Assembly (NCBI GenBank): GCA_964635055.1
Contig: CAZWMT010000023.1
Coordinates: 21,435-85,434, forward strand
Reading direction: 5' to 3'
Origin: JAEUJM01 sp964635055
Lineage (GTDB): Bacteria > Actinomycetota > Acidimicrobiia > Acidimicrobiales > DATDAH01
DNA: 64,000 nt
This document shows, one piece after another, positions 51,382 through 59,597 of this stretch. Position 1 is the first letter of the stretch. The number at the start of each line of letters is the position of its first letter. A program made the position numbers and the translations under genes. The notes under the pieces were generated by a model that did not search any database, had not been told where the DNA came from, and saw nothing but the letters and a program-made list of their open reading frames with translations.

Positions 51382-52188
51382 ATGACGGACACCCCCGCCG
51401 AGACCTACACCCACGGCCACCACGAGAGCGTGCTGCGCAGCCACCGATGGCGCACCGCCGAGAACTCGGCGGGCTACCTCCTGGCGCACCTCGACGCCGG
51501 CCTCGACCTGCTCGACGTGGGCTGCGGGCCCGGCAACATCACCCGAGACCTCGCGGCGCGGGTCCGTCCGGGGCGGGTGGTGGGCGTGGACGCGTCGGCC
51601 GACGTGATCGCCACCGCCCGCGCCGACGCCGGCACCGACACCACGGTCACCTTCCGGGTGGGCGACGTCTACGCGCTCGACGAGCCCGACGACTCGTTCG
51701 ACGTGGTCCATGCCCACCAGGTGCTGCAGCACCTCAGCGACCCGGTGGCCGCCCTGCGCGAGCTGCGCCGGGTGGTGCGTCCCGACGGCGTCGTGGCGGT
51801 CCGCGACAGCGACTACGCGGCCATGGTGTGGGCGCCGCTCGACCCTCGCCTCGACCGCTGGCTCGACCTGTACCACCAGATCACCCGACGCAACGGGGCC
51901 GAGGCCGATGCCGGCCGCTTCCTGCTCGGGTGGGCCGGGTCGGCCGGCTTCACCGACGTCACCGCGTCGACCTCCACGTGGACCTTCGCCGACCCGGAGA
52001 GCCGCGACTGGTGGGGGTCGCTCTGGGCCGAGCGGGTCACCCAGTCCGCCTTCGCCACCCAGGCCGTGGAGTACGGCCTCGCCGACACCGCCGAGCTGGG
52101 TGACCTGGCCGAGGCGTTCCGGGCGTGGGCCACGGCGCCCGACGCCTTCTTCGCCGTCCTGCACGGCGAGATCCTCGCCCGGGGCTGA
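51382..52188 (+). CDS. Class I SAM-dependent methyltransferase
   Basis: 268 aa. LDLLDVGCGPGNITRDLAAR is motif I (SAM loop), VVGVDASADVIATARADAG motif II, and FDVVHAHQVLQHLSDPVAAL with ELRRVVRPDGVVAVRD motifs IV-VI of the UbiE/MenG-like fold. The acceptor is unknown. I start at ATG 51382 (MTDTPAETYTHGHHES), a typical N-terminus, rather than 21 nt upstream. A strong inverted repeat after the stop separates it from the next gene. Confidence 0.87.
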   Translation: MTDTPAETYTHGHHESVLRSHRWRTAENSAGYLLAHLDAGLDLLDVGCGPGNITRDLAARVRPGRVVGVDASADVIATARADAGTDTTVTFRVGDVYALDEPDDSFDVVHAHQVLQHLSDPVAALRELRRVVRPDGVVAVRDSDYAAMVWAPLDPRLDRWLDLYHQITRRNGAEADAGRFLLGWAGSAGFTDVTASTSTWTFADPESRDWWGSLWAERVTQSAFATQAVEYGLADTAELGDLAEAFRAWATAPDAFFAVLHGEILARG

Positions 52189-52222
52189 GGGCCCGCGAAC
52201 AGGCCGTCTGCAGGTCCGTTCC

Positions 52223-52262
52223 GGCTCCCGATTCGACCGTCAGGACCGTCGAATCGGGAGCC
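52223..52262. terminator. 15-bp perfect inverted repeat after the methyltransferase gene
   Basis: GGCTCCCGATTCGAC and GTCGAATCGGGAGCC flank a 10-nt loop; outer arms ACAGGCC (52199-52205) and GGCCTGT (52270-52276) can also pair. The element ends 115 bp before the phosphonate-type operon. It probably terminates the methyltransferase mRNA and shares the CCCGATTCG core with the tandem repeats at 61.5 kb. Confidence 0.55.
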
Positions 52263-52335
52263 AGTTCCCGGCCTGTCCGCGAGACCCCTACGCCTGACGG
52301 CCCAACACGCGGACGGGACCGATGCGGTCGTTCGG

Positions 52336-52341
52336 TAGCGT
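52336..52341 (+). promoter_or_regulatory. Putative -10 element (TAGCGT) of the PhyH-HD operon
   Basis: TAGCGT lies 37 bp before GTG 52378; a GAGGA ribosome-binding site (52366-52370) sits in the predicted short leader. Confidence 0.4.
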
Positions 52342-52377
52342 GATCGGAGCGGACGGCGCGACGACGAGGACGGTGGT

Positions 52378-53163
52378 GTGGCGATGCGGTTGAACCACGA
52401 GCAGCGGGCGGCCTGGGCCCGTGACGGCTACCTGCTGTTGCAGGGCGCCCTCGCCCCGCAACGAGTCGACGAGATCCGCAGATGGGTCGACGAGGTCGCG
52501 GCCTGGGCCGAGTCGGATGGTCCCGGCCTGCACCACTTCGAGCAGACCGACGCCGGTCCCACCATCGCTCGCAGCGAGGATCTCATCGACCACCACGGCG
52601 GCCTCCGGGCCCTGCTCACCGAGGGCCTGCTCCCCGAGTTGGCCGGCGAGCTGTTCGGCGAGCCGGCCGTGCTCTACAAGGAGAAGATCAACTACAAGCA
52701 GCCCGGCGGCGGCGGCTTCGCCCCGCACCAGGACGCGCCGGCCTACCGCTTCGTCGACCACCACGTGAGCGTGATGGTGCCCATCGACCCCGCCACGCGG
52801 GCCAGCGGCTGCCTGTGGGTGGCGAGGGGCCACGACCGGGGGTTGCTGGCGATGGACGGCCTGAAGGGGCTCAGCGCGGCAGTGGTCGACGAGCTCGAGT
52901 GGCAGCCAATCGAGCTCGCTCCTGGTGACCTGCTGTGGTTCGACTCCTACGCGCCGCACTACAGCGACACCAACACCACGGCCACCGGCCGGCGCGCGCT
53001 GTACCTCACCTACAACGCGGCGTCGGCGGGCGACTTCCGCAGCACGTACTACCAGGACAAGGTGGCGGAGTTCGACGGCCTCGACGGCACCGCCGAGCGG
53101 GTGCGCCTGAGCATCACCGACGACTTCCTGGGTCGCCCGGTGGAACCGGCGGGCCGAGAGTGA
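52378..53163 (+). CDS. PhyH-family 2-oxoglutarate/Fe(II) dioxygenase, probable phosphonate hydroxylase (PhnY/TmpA-like)
   Basis: 261 aa. APHQDAPAYRF gives the His117-x-Asp119 iron ligands, APHYSDTN the distal His194, and GRRALYLTY the Arg that binds 2-oxoglutarate. KINYKQPGGGGF is typical of PhnY-like members. The stop overlaps the GTG of the HD-oxygenase gene by 4 nt. This pairing is known from phosphonate catabolism, where the PhyH enzyme hydroxylates the carbon next to phosphorus and the HD enzyme then oxidatively splits the C-P bond. GTG 52378 is placed by GAGGA 7 nt upstream; ATG 52384 is in frame. Confidence 0.83.
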   Translation: MAMRLNHEQRAAWARDGYLLLQGALAPQRVDEIRRWVDEVAAWAESDGPGLHHFEQTDAGPTIARSEDLIDHHGGLRALLTEGLLPELAGELFGEPAVLYKEKINYKQPGGGGFAPHQDAPAYRFVDHHVSVMVPIDPATRASGCLWVARGHDRGLLAMDGLKGLSAAVVDELEWQPIELAPGDLLWFDSYAPHYSDTNTTATGRRALYLTYNAASAGDFRSTYYQDKVAEFDGLDGTAERVRLSITDDFLGRPVEPAGRE

Positions 53164-53753
53164 CCGGTCAGCGCCCCGTGACCCGCGGCGCCGACCGTGG
53201 CGGCGCTCCCGAGGGCCTCGACGAGCTGCTCGACCTGTACCGGAGCGACAAGGCCACCGCCATGTACGACGAGGTGGTCACCGAGCGCGAGCACGCCCTG
53301 CAGGCCGCGGCACTGGCCGAGGCCGAGGGCGCCGACGCCGCCACCGTGGCTGCCGCCCTGTTGCACGACGTGGGCCGGCTCACGATCGCATGGGACTCGG
53401 CCGAGGGCGCCTTCGTCGCCGCCGACCGAGCCCACGACTCGGTCGGTGAACGGCTGCTGGCCCGCTGGTTCGGGCCGGAGGTCACCGCCCCGGTGGGCAT
53501 GCACGTGGCCGCCAAGCGCTACCTGTGCGCGGTCGAGCCCGCCTACGCCGACGCGCTCTCGCCCGTGTCGGTTCGCAGCCTGGCGGTGCAGGGCGGCCCC
53601 ATGAGCGCCGACGAGGTGGCGGCGTTCGAGACCCGCGACGGGTGGGAGGCCGGTGTGCAGCTACGGCGCTGGGACGACCGGGCCAAGAGCACCGAGCCGG
53701 CGGCCAAGACCATCGACGACTACGTGGGCCTGCTCACCGCGCTCGCCCGTTGA
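53160..53753 (+). CDS. phnZ: HD-domain mixed-valent diiron oxygenase of phosphonate catabolism (PhnZ/TmpB-like, TIGR03276 type)
   Basis: 197 aa. Metal ligands expected for PhnZ are all present: His45 (EREHALQ), His69-Asp70 (LLHDVG), His92 (RAHDSVG), His115 (GMHVAAKRYL) and Asp in RRWDDRAK (172/173). The stretch AAKRYLCAVEPAY then SLAVQGGPMS and LRRWDDRAK is what I associate with the phosphonate-degradation HD family. GTG 53160 overlaps the PhyH stop (GTGA), so the two are made together. Expected reaction: O2-dependent cleavage of a 1-hydroxyphosphonate to phosphate and a carboxylate. No phosphonate transporter lies in the window. Confidence 0.83.
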   Translation: MTGQRPVTRGADRGGAPEGLDELLDLYRSDKATAMYDEVVTEREHALQAAALAEAEGADAATVAAALLHDVGRLTIAWDSAEGAFVAADRAHDSVGERLLARWFGPEVTAPVGMHVAAKRYLCAVEPAYADALSPVSVRSLAVQGGPMSADEVAAFETRDGWEAGVQLRRWDDRAKSTEPAAKTIDDYVGLLTALAR

Positions 53754-53792
53754 CCGCCGCCCACGGGGCGGGGTGCTCGCGGCGGGCGGCGG

Positions 53793-54911
53793 TCAGGCCC
53801 CGTCCAGCAGCGAGCGGGTGAGGTCGATGGCGGCCGACGGGCTGGCGAAGAAGTGCTGGGCGCCGGCGTGCAGGTCGCGGAAGCCCCGCTGGATCGGCCC
53901 GTCGCGCAGGCCCTTGGTGCCGGCCAGCAGGTAGGCCTGGCGGGCGATGTCGGCCCCGCCCTGGTTGACGTGGCGGCACGCCTCCCGCACGAGGTTCGCG
54001 GTGCGGGCCGACACCACCCCGTCGCGGGCCGCCTCGGCCTCGGCCTCGGTGACCGCCTCCCGCACCCAGGCCCGGCCCGCCCGGTAGCAGCCCTCGAGGG
54101 CACCGAACTCGAACAGGAACCGCTCGGACTTGGCCAGGGTGCTGGCCGCCCCCATCCGCTGGGTGCCCGACGCCAGTGCCGCGACCTCATCGAGCACCCG
54201 CCGGGTGACCCCCAGGGCCCACCCGGCGTGCCCGGCGGCGGTGAGGGGCAACACACCGAGCGCATACATGGGCCCGCCCCGGTGCACCACGGGCGCGAAG
54301 AAGTCGAAGGTGCGGTGCCGGGGCAACCGCACGTCGCGGACCGCGTAGTCCCAGCTGGCCGTGGCCTGCAGCCCGAGCACGTCCCAGTTGCCCTTCATCT
54401 CGGCCTGGTCGACGGGGAAGCAGCCCATCAGGAAGGCCGGGTCGCTGCCGTCGTCCGGCGCGGTCATCATGCCGGCGCCGGCCCACGCGGCGTGGGCGAT
54501 GCCGCTGCCGAACTGGTAGTCGCCGCTCAACACCAGGTCGTCGCCGTCGGCGGTGGCCACCCCGTTGGGGGCGAACTGGCCGGCGACCACCGGCACCCCG
54601 TCGGCGAAGACCTCGGCCACACCGGCGTCGGGCAGCCAGGCCCCGAAGAACGCCGCGGCCACATCCGCGGCGAAGTAGCACCACCCGGTGGAACCGTCGG
54701 CCCGGGACACCTCCGCGTAGACGTCGACCACGTCCGCCAGCGCCAGCTCGAGGCCACCCACTGCCCGGGGCACCATCGGTCCGTACAGACCCGCCGACTC
54801 GAGCAGGTCGAGCGAGGACTGCGGCATCGGCTCCCCCGCCGGGGTGGCCGAGGCGGCCGAGTCGAGCGCGTCGAACAGGTCGCGGGCGGCGTCGAGGGGG
54901 GTGGTGGCCAT
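53793..54911 (-). CDS. Acyl-CoA dehydrogenase-like flavoprotein (HsaA/flavin monooxygenase group)
   Basis: 372 aa. LESAGLYGPMVPRAVGGLEL, VSRADGSTGWCYFAADVAA, LSGDYQFGSGIAHAAWAGAG and RVLDEVAALASGTQRMG follow the acyl-CoA dehydrogenase-like monooxygenases such as HsaA and aromatic hydroxylases, rather than true acyl-CoA dehydrogenases (no catalytic Glu that I can place). It would hydroxylate an aromatic ring using reduced flavin from a separate reductase. RBS GAGGA lies 3-4 nt from ATG 54911. With ChoD, P450s and SDRs it adds to a steroid-like catabolic theme. Confidence 0.75.
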   Translation of the reverse strand: MATTPLDAARDLFDALDSAASATPAGEPMPQSSLDLLESAGLYGPMVPRAVGGLELALADVVDVYAEVSRADGSTGWCYFAADVAAAFFGAWLPDAGVAEVFADGVPVVAGQFAPNGVATADGDDLVLSGDYQFGSGIAHAAWAGAGMMTAPDDGSDPAFLMGCFPVDQAEMKGNWDVLGLQATASWDYAVRDVRLPRHRTFDFFAPVVHRGGPMYALGVLPLTAAGHAGWALGVTRRVLDEVAALASGTQRMGAASTLAKSERFLFEFGALEGCYRAGRAWVREAVTEAEAEAARDGVVSARTANLVREACRHVNQGGADIARQAYLLAGTKGLRDGPIQRGFRDLHAGAQHFFASPSAAIDLTRSLLDGA

Positions 54912-54984
54912 GGTCCTCAGGCAAGCAGGTCGGAGCGATCCGCGGCCAACCGGGCGGGTTCGGCGCCGCGGCCGGCCGAACGGC

Positions 54985-54990
54985 TAGGTT
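54985..54990 (+). promoter_or_regulatory. Putative -10 element (TAGGTT) for a leaderless DUF5979-protein mRNA
   Basis: TAGGTT ends 6 nt before ATG 54997. The intervening CCGGGG might alternatively serve as a poor ribosome-binding site. Confidence 0.45.
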
Positions 54991-54996
54991 CCGGGG

Positions 54997-55779
54997 ATGC
55001 GCTCACCAGGCCTGTCCTCGTTCCGGATCGCCCTCGCCGCCGCGGTCCTCACCGCGGGGTCGCTCGCCTTCCTGTCCCCGGCCGGCGCCGGGACCGGCTT
55101 CGCCATCACGGTCACACCGTCGGGCAACCCCCACCAGGTGGTGTTCGACTTCGACATCCCCGGAGACGAGTGCGTGTCCGACACGGTGGTGACGATCCCC
55201 GGCGTGCCCGACGCCATCGTCGACCTGGCCGACGCCAACTCCGGAACCGTCACCCTGCCGGTGGGCACCCCCGGGAACTTCTACGACCTCGAGATCGAGT
55301 GCAGCAACGGTCGCACCACCATCACAGGCACCGGCGGCTTCGCCTTCGCCTCGGTGAACGTCGACAAGGTGGTCACCGGCGACGCGCCGGCCGACGCCCA
55401 GTTCGCCATCTCCGTCGCCTGCGAGAACGACGCCGGCGCCCGTCAGTCGTTCGACGGGTCGAGCGAAGGGCTCGCGGCAGCCCTGCAGGCCGACCTCACC
55501 TACGGCGCCTCGGGCGGCAGTGAGTACCTCGTGTCCTACAACCCGGCCACCTGCACGGTCAGCGAGACCGACGACGGCGGCGCGGTCACGTCCTCCATCG
55601 CCGTGGAGGACTGCTCGCTCGGCGCCGACTCGGCCCCTGCAGCCGAAGCGGCCGGCCCCCGCGGCGACTTCGCCATCGTCGATCCCACCGACTGCACGCA
55701 GACGGTCACCAACGACTTCGCCCCACCTGCGGCGCAGCCCGCCGACGTGGTCCAGCAGCAGCCTGGCTTCACGGGCTGA
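54997..55779 (+). CDS. Secreted DUF5979-like beta-rich protein
   Basis: 260 aa. The signal peptide is FRIALAAAVLTAGSLAFLSPAGA. The middle segment VNVDKVVTGDAPADAQFAIS followed by a Cys is the hallmark of DUF5979-type repeats of actinobacterial surface adhesins; six Cys in the mature part could form disulfides (for example DECVSD, IECSNG, VACEND, ATCTVS). It lacks the LPXTG anchor usual for such proteins and ends QQQPGFTG, so it is probably released or held non-covalently. Confidence 0.7.
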   Translation: MRSPGLSSFRIALAAAVLTAGSLAFLSPAGAGTGFAITVTPSGNPHQVVFDFDIPGDECVSDTVVTIPGVPDAIVDLADANSGTVTLPVGTPGNFYDLEIECSNGRTTITGTGGFAFASVNVDKVVTGDAPADAQFAISVACENDAGARQSFDGSSEGLAAALQADLTYGASGGSEYLVSYNPATCTVSETDDGGAVTSSIAVEDCSLGADSAPAAEAAGPRGDFAIVDPTDCTQTVTNDFAPPAAQPADVVQQQPGFTG

Positions 55780-55834
55780 TCGCTCCCGCGGCAGGTTCCC
55801 TGGGGTCGGACATGAGCGTCACCGGCGCGACCAC

Positions 55835-56608
55835 GTGACCAACCCGGTGGTGGTCACCGGATCAGCATCGGGCCTCGGTGCCGCGATCCTGCGCCGCCTC
55901 GCGGACGGGGACCGTCCGACCATCGGGGTCGACCGCCACGACGCCGACGTCGTGGCCGACCTGGGCACCGCCGACGGACGCGCGGTGGCGCTCACCGAGA
56001 TCGCGGCGCGCGCCGGCGGCTCCCTCGACGGCCTGGTGTCGTGCGCGGCGGCGTCGCCGATGCACCCCGACCCGGCCACGGTGGTCAGCGTGAACTACTT
56101 CGGGGCGTTGGCGGTGCTCGACGGGCTGCTCCCGCTGCTCGAGCGGGGCTCCGGCCCCGCCGCCGTCGCCATCTCGAGCATCGGCGCGGTGGACGGCTCG
56201 GCCGACGATGCCCTGCTCGCCGTGCTGCGGACCGACGACGAGGCGGCGGCGCGGGCCGCCGCGGCCGACGGCAGCCGGTACCGGTCGGCGTTCGCCTACT
56301 CCAGCGCCAAGCGGGCGCTCGCCCTGGCGGTGCGGGAGCGGGCCCTCGACTGGGGCCGGGCCCGAGTGCGCCTGAACGCGGTCGCGCCCGGCCGCATGGA
56401 CACGCCCATGCTGGAGGGCATGCGGGCCGACCCGCTGATCGCCGCGGGGATCGACGCCTTCCCGACAGGGGTGCAGGCCACCGGCTCGGCTGACGACGTG
56501 GCCGGCGCGGTCTGCTTCCTCCTCGGGCCCGATGCGGTGTTCGTGCACGGCCAGGTGCTGTTCGTGGACGGGGGCACCGAGGCCCTGCTGCGTCCCGACC
56601 ACGTGTGA
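55835..56608 (+). CDS. Short-chain dehydrogenase/reductase no. 3 (3-alpha-hydroxysteroid dehydrogenase/coniferyl-alcohol dehydrogenase-like)
   Basis: 257 aa. VVTGSASGLGAAILRRLADG is the cofactor loop and TIGVDRHDADVVADLGT the acidic NAD-selecting motif found in the 3-alpha-HSD/carbonyl reductase subgroup. Ser is in ISSIGAVDG, Tyr-Lys in YSSAKRALAL, and HGQVLFVDGGTEAL closes the protein. GTG 55835 is the only start giving the full Rossmann strand. It oxidises a steroid or phenylpropanoid alcohol. It converges on the DUF6687-like gene. Confidence 0.85.
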   Translation: MTNPVVVTGSASGLGAAILRRLADGDRPTIGVDRHDADVVADLGTADGRAVALTEIAARAGGSLDGLVSCAAASPMHPDPATVVSVNYFGALAVLDGLLPLLERGSGPAAVAISSIGAVDGSADDALLAVLRTDDEAAARAAAADGSRYRSAFAYSSAKRALALAVRERALDWGRARVRLNAVAPGRMDTPMLEGMRADPLIAAGIDAFPTGVQATGSADDVAGAVCFLLGPDAVFVHGQVLFVDGGTEALLRPDHV

Positions 56609-56634
56609 CCGCAGCGCGCTGAGGCACCCCGCGG

Positions 56635-57672
56635 TCAGGGCGCGGGATACGGGTCCCAGGCCGCCGGCGCGGTGGCCAGGTGCTCCTCCACCAGTTCCCG
56701 GAGCCGGATGGGGTCGATCGAGCTGTCGGCGCCATCGTCGGTCGACAGGCCCGCCAGCAGGCTGCCGGGGCGGTCCGCCGTCCAGGTCGCCCCGTCCGTC
56801 TCCAACGCGTCGAGGCGCTGGGCCAGCGGCGCCAGGTCGACCCGCCGGCGCAGGGGCCGCGACCGCAGCTGCACCCAGGTCTCGTAGCGATACACGAGCT
56901 GGTAACGCCGGCCCCGCAGCACCAGCAGGGCGAGGCGCTCGGTGGCGTTGTTGAGCGCCATCGGGTGCAGCCCCGCCGACCACGAGCCACCGAAGCGGTG
57001 CCCACCGGTGTCGGGGGCATTGGCGGGCACCTCGAACACGGCCAGGTCGAGGTCGGGCACCTCGTCGAGCGTCACGCGCTCGGTCACGCAGCGCTCGCTG
57101 GCCGTGAGCGCGGCGTCCTCCTCCGCCCACAGCGCCTCGAAGCGGGCCGGTTCGGAGGCCAGCTCCACGAGCCGGGGCAGCAGCTCGGCGTAGAGCAGGC
57201 CCGTGGGGTCGGCGGTGGCGGCGAGGCGATCGGCCAGCGGCGACCGCGACGGGTCGGCGTAGGCCGAGATCACCATCGAGGCCCGGGCCGCGTCCCGGAG
57301 GCGGTAGGTGCCGAAGTCGCCGGCGGCGGCCACGTCGGTGAGCAGGGCCTCGTGCTCGAGGGCGCTCGTCGGGTCGGTGAGCGCGAACACCGACACCAGG
57401 CCGTCCTGGTCGAAGTGGTTGTTGGAGACGAAGGCGGCGCCGTCGTGGCGGTCGAAGCGCCGCAGGTAGCGGAACACCATCTGCGCGCTCAGGTCGGCCT
57501 GGAACTCGGGCGGCGTGGGCGTGCCCGGCCAGTGCGACAGGCACAGGACGGTGCCCTCGGTGGCCGACCCGTCGACCACCACGTTGGGCCGGCCGGCCAG
57601 CTCGGTGTAGGGGACGAACTCGAGCGGGACGAGGGCGGTGGCGGCGGGTTCGACATCAGTGGTGGCGGCCAT
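56635..57672 (-). CDS. DUF6687-like conserved protein
   Basis: 345 aa. VPLEFVPYTELAGRPNVVVD, LCLSHWPGTPTPPEFQADLS and FVSNNHFDQDGLVSVFAL appear in a widespread actinobacterial protein that I recall as DUF6687. The segment NNHFDQDGL recalls the NHHPDADAL metal motif of DHH phosphoesterases, which hints at a metal-dependent hydrolase, but this is only a resemblance. There is no signal or membrane helix. TAGGGT ends 8 nt before the ATG. Confidence 0.7.
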   Translation of the reverse strand: MAATTDVEPAATALVPLEFVPYTELAGRPNVVVDGSATEGTVLCLSHWPGTPTPPEFQADLSAQMVFRYLRRFDRHDGAAFVSNNHFDQDGLVSVFALTDPTSALEHEALLTDVAAAGDFGTYRLRDAARASMVISAYADPSRSPLADRLAATADPTGLLYAELLPRLVELASEPARFEALWAEEDAALTASERCVTERVTLDEVPDLDLAVFEVPANAPDTGGHRFGGSWSAGLHPMALNNATERLALLVLRGRRYQLVYRYETWVQLRSRPLRRRVDLAPLAQRLDALETDGATWTADRPGSLLAGLSTDDGADSSIDPIRLRELVEEHLATAPAAWDPYPAP

Positions 57673-57680
57673 GGCGTCCG

Positions 57681-57686
57681 ACCCTA
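57681..57686 (-). promoter_or_regulatory. Putative -10 element (TAGGGT) for a leaderless DUF6687-like mRNA
   Basis: TAGGGT on the minus strand ends 8 nt before ATG 57672. Confidence 0.5.
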
Positions 57687-57725
57687 AGACCTCGACCGCA
57701 CTTCAGGTCAACCCCCGATTCCCTC

Positions 57726-57776
57726 GTTCTGGTGGCTGGAACACGACGCCAGCCGCCACGATCCAGCCACCAGAAC
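57726..57776. repeat. Intergenic palindromic repeat (15-bp perfect arms, 21-nt loop)
   Basis: GTTCTGGTGGCTGGA (57726-57740) and TCCAGCCACCAGAAC (57762-57776) are exact reverse complements. The element ends 5 bp after the stop of the LLM gene and is related in both arms to the copies at 63,921-64,000. It may end LLM transcription. Confidence 0.7.
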
Positions 57777-57781
57777 GGGCG

Positions 57782-58705
57782 TCAGGGGGTGGCGGCGTTC
57801 ACCTGCTTGAGCAGGGCGCGGGTCCGGGCCGCGTCCTCGTCGTTCAGGGTGAACTCGACCGCCGCGAACTCGGTGGCGCCCGCATCGGCGAAGCGGGCGA
57901 GGCCCGCCGCCACCTCGTCCTCGTCGCCGATGATGGCCACGTCGGCAGGACCGGACGCGCCCTCACGGTCGAGCATCGCCCGGTAGGAGGGCAGGTCGTT
58001 GTAGTTGGCCAGGATCATGGCCACCGTGTCCCGCACCCCCGTGGGGTCGCTGGTCACGCACACGGGCACGCTGGCGATCACCCTCGGCGCCGGCCGGCCC
58101 GCGGCGAACGCGGCCGCGGTGATCCCGGGAACGATGTGCTCGCCGACCGTCCTGGGGCCGACCAGCCACAGGATCGTGCCGTCGGTACGGCGCCCGGCCA
58201 GTTCCAGCATCTGCGGGCCGAGCGCGGCCACGATCACCGGCGGCGGCGCCGCCGGCGGTGCCACGAAGTCGGTGGTGCACGACCAGATCTCGCCCACGGT
58301 CGACACCGACCGCTCCGACAGCAGCGGCAGCAGCACGTCCAGGTACTCGTTCATGTGCCGCACCGGACGCTCGAAGGGGATGTGGTAGGTGCCCTCGACG
58401 CTGGGCTTGTGGGCCAGGCCGATGCCCAGTGCGATGCGGTCGCCCGACGCCGCCTGTGCGGTCAGCGCCTGGCCCGCCAGCATCTGGGGATGACGGCCCC
58501 ACGTCGGGATCACCGCCGTGCCCAGCTCCATGCGCTCGGTCACCCGGCCCAGCAGGGCGAGGACCGTCATGGTGTCCGTACCGCTCAGCTGGTTCACCCA
58601 GTACCCCTCGAAGCCGTCGGCCTCGGCGGTGCGGGCGTGCTGCTCGAATTGGTCGATCGGCGTGGCGAACAGGGTCTGTCCCGACGCGTTGATGCTGATG
58701 CGCAT
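57782..58705 (-). CDS. LLM-class flavin/F420-dependent oxidoreductase no. 2
   Basis: 307 aa. MRISINASGQTLFATPIDQF, GYWVNQLSGTDTMTVLALLG, ELGTAVIPTWGRHPQMLAGQ and ALGIGLAHKPSVEGTYHIPF are typical of the F420-dependent glucose-6-phosphate dehydrogenase-like LLM proteins common in mycobacteria and Acidimicrobiia. The substrate is unknown. ATG 58705 matches the family start; an in-frame ATG at 58723 adds six residues. It reads into the palindromic repeat. Confidence 0.85.
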   Translation of the reverse strand: MRISINASGQTLFATPIDQFEQHARTAEADGFEGYWVNQLSGTDTMTVLALLGRVTERMELGTAVIPTWGRHPQMLAGQALTAQAASGDRIALGIGLAHKPSVEGTYHIPFERPVRHMNEYLDVLLPLLSERSVSTVGEIWSCTTDFVAPPAAPPPVIVAALGPQMLELAGRRTDGTILWLVGPRTVGEHIVPGITAAAFAAGRPAPRVIASVPVCVTSDPTGVRDTVAMILANYNDLPSYRAMLDREGASGPADVAIIGDEDEVAAGLARFADAGATEFAAVEFTLNDEDAARTRALLKQVNAATP

Positions 58706-58760
58706 GCGTATCCCCCAAGTCATGGCGTGCCGGTCACGGCGTGCCTGCGGCGAGGTGACC

Positions 58761-59459
58761 CTAACGGTCGAACCAGTCCCACGGGCCGCTCGGATCGACC
58801 GTCCCGAGCGTGCCGGTGAACCAGACCGGCGCATCGTGGGGCGGCGGCGGTGCCACCCCGTCGAGGGCGGCGGCAACCTCCATCGGGTCGCCGTCGAGCC
58901 AGCACCACACCACCTGGAGGTCGGCCAGGGGCCCTGCCGCTGCCGCGCCGCCGGCGAACGTCCAGGCGCCGGCCACGCCGGGGACGTCGAGCAGGGCCTC
59001 GGGATTCCCCGCCTCGGCCCCGGCGGGAAGCACGCGGACATGCGCGCCGGTCCCGGGCCGGTAGGGCACGGCCTCGGGGCCCACCGCCACCCGTGGCGCG
59101 GCGTGCAGGGACGTCACCGCCAGCGGGCCGGCCAGGTGCGACGTCCGCCTCAGGTGGAAGCGACCGACCTCGGCGAGTCGCCGCCCCAGCGCCATGAAGT
59201 CCGCCAGCGTGCGGTCGAGCGGCTCGGCCAGCAGGTAGAGCGTGACGTAGTGGGTGCGGTCGAGGGGCGAGGAGGCCGACGCCCGCGAGCGCAGCGCTGG
59301 GGGCAGCACCCACCGCTGGCCCCAGGCGATCCCCGGCAACACGAACTGCTCCGGCTGGTGGTCGTAGAGGTGCCACTCGTTGTACGAGTGGTGCTCGCCC
59401 GCCTCGACCTCGGTGAACGAGAAGAACCCGGCGGCGACCTTCGGGGATCGCGTGCTCAC
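58761..59459 (-). CDS. Hypothetical protein with an N-terminal EthD-like segment
   Basis: 232 aa. The beginning, FFSFTEVEAGEHHSYNEWHL then YDHQPEQFVLPGIAWGQRWV, resembles the dimeric alpha/beta-barrel EthD-type proteins that pack against catabolic enzymes. The rest (THYVTLYLLAEPLDRTLADF; GAWTFAGGAAAAGPLADLQV) suggests a second similar half, so a duplicated ferredoxin-like fold is likely. Function unknown. GTG 59459 has GGAGG 7 nt upstream; the adjacent GTG 59462 is too close to it. The gene lies 55 bp upstream of LLM no. 2 and is probably cotranscribed. Confidence 0.7.
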   Translation of the reverse strand: MSTRSPKVAAGFFSFTEVEAGEHHSYNEWHLYDHQPEQFVLPGIAWGQRWVLPPALRSRASASSPLDRTHYVTLYLLAEPLDRTLADFMALGRRLAEVGRFHLRRTSHLAGPLAVTSLHAAPRVAVGPEAVPYRPGTGAHVRVLPAGAEAGNPEALLDVPGVAGAWTFAGGAAAAGPLADLQVVWCWLDGDPMEVAAALDGVAPPPPHDAPVWFTGTLGTVDPSGPWDWFDR

Positions 59460-59541
59460 CACACCACCTCCGACGCGGACGGGGAACCGATGAGTCCCGG
59501 ACGCACCATCGTGGCCGCTCGTCGCCGCCCGCGCCCGCGGA

Positions 59542-59575
59542 CCGTCAGACCGGCCGCAGCCGACCGGCCTGACGG
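59542..59575. terminator. 12-bp hairpin downstream of the membrane protein gene
   Basis: CCGTCAGACCGG (59542-59553) pairs with CCGGCCTGACGG (59564-59575), one G-T wobble, 10-nt loop. It starts 23 bp beyond the stop at 59598 in the direction of transcription. No T tract follows. Confidence 0.5.
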
Positions 59576-59597
59576 CGGCGAGGCCCGAGGCGTTCGG

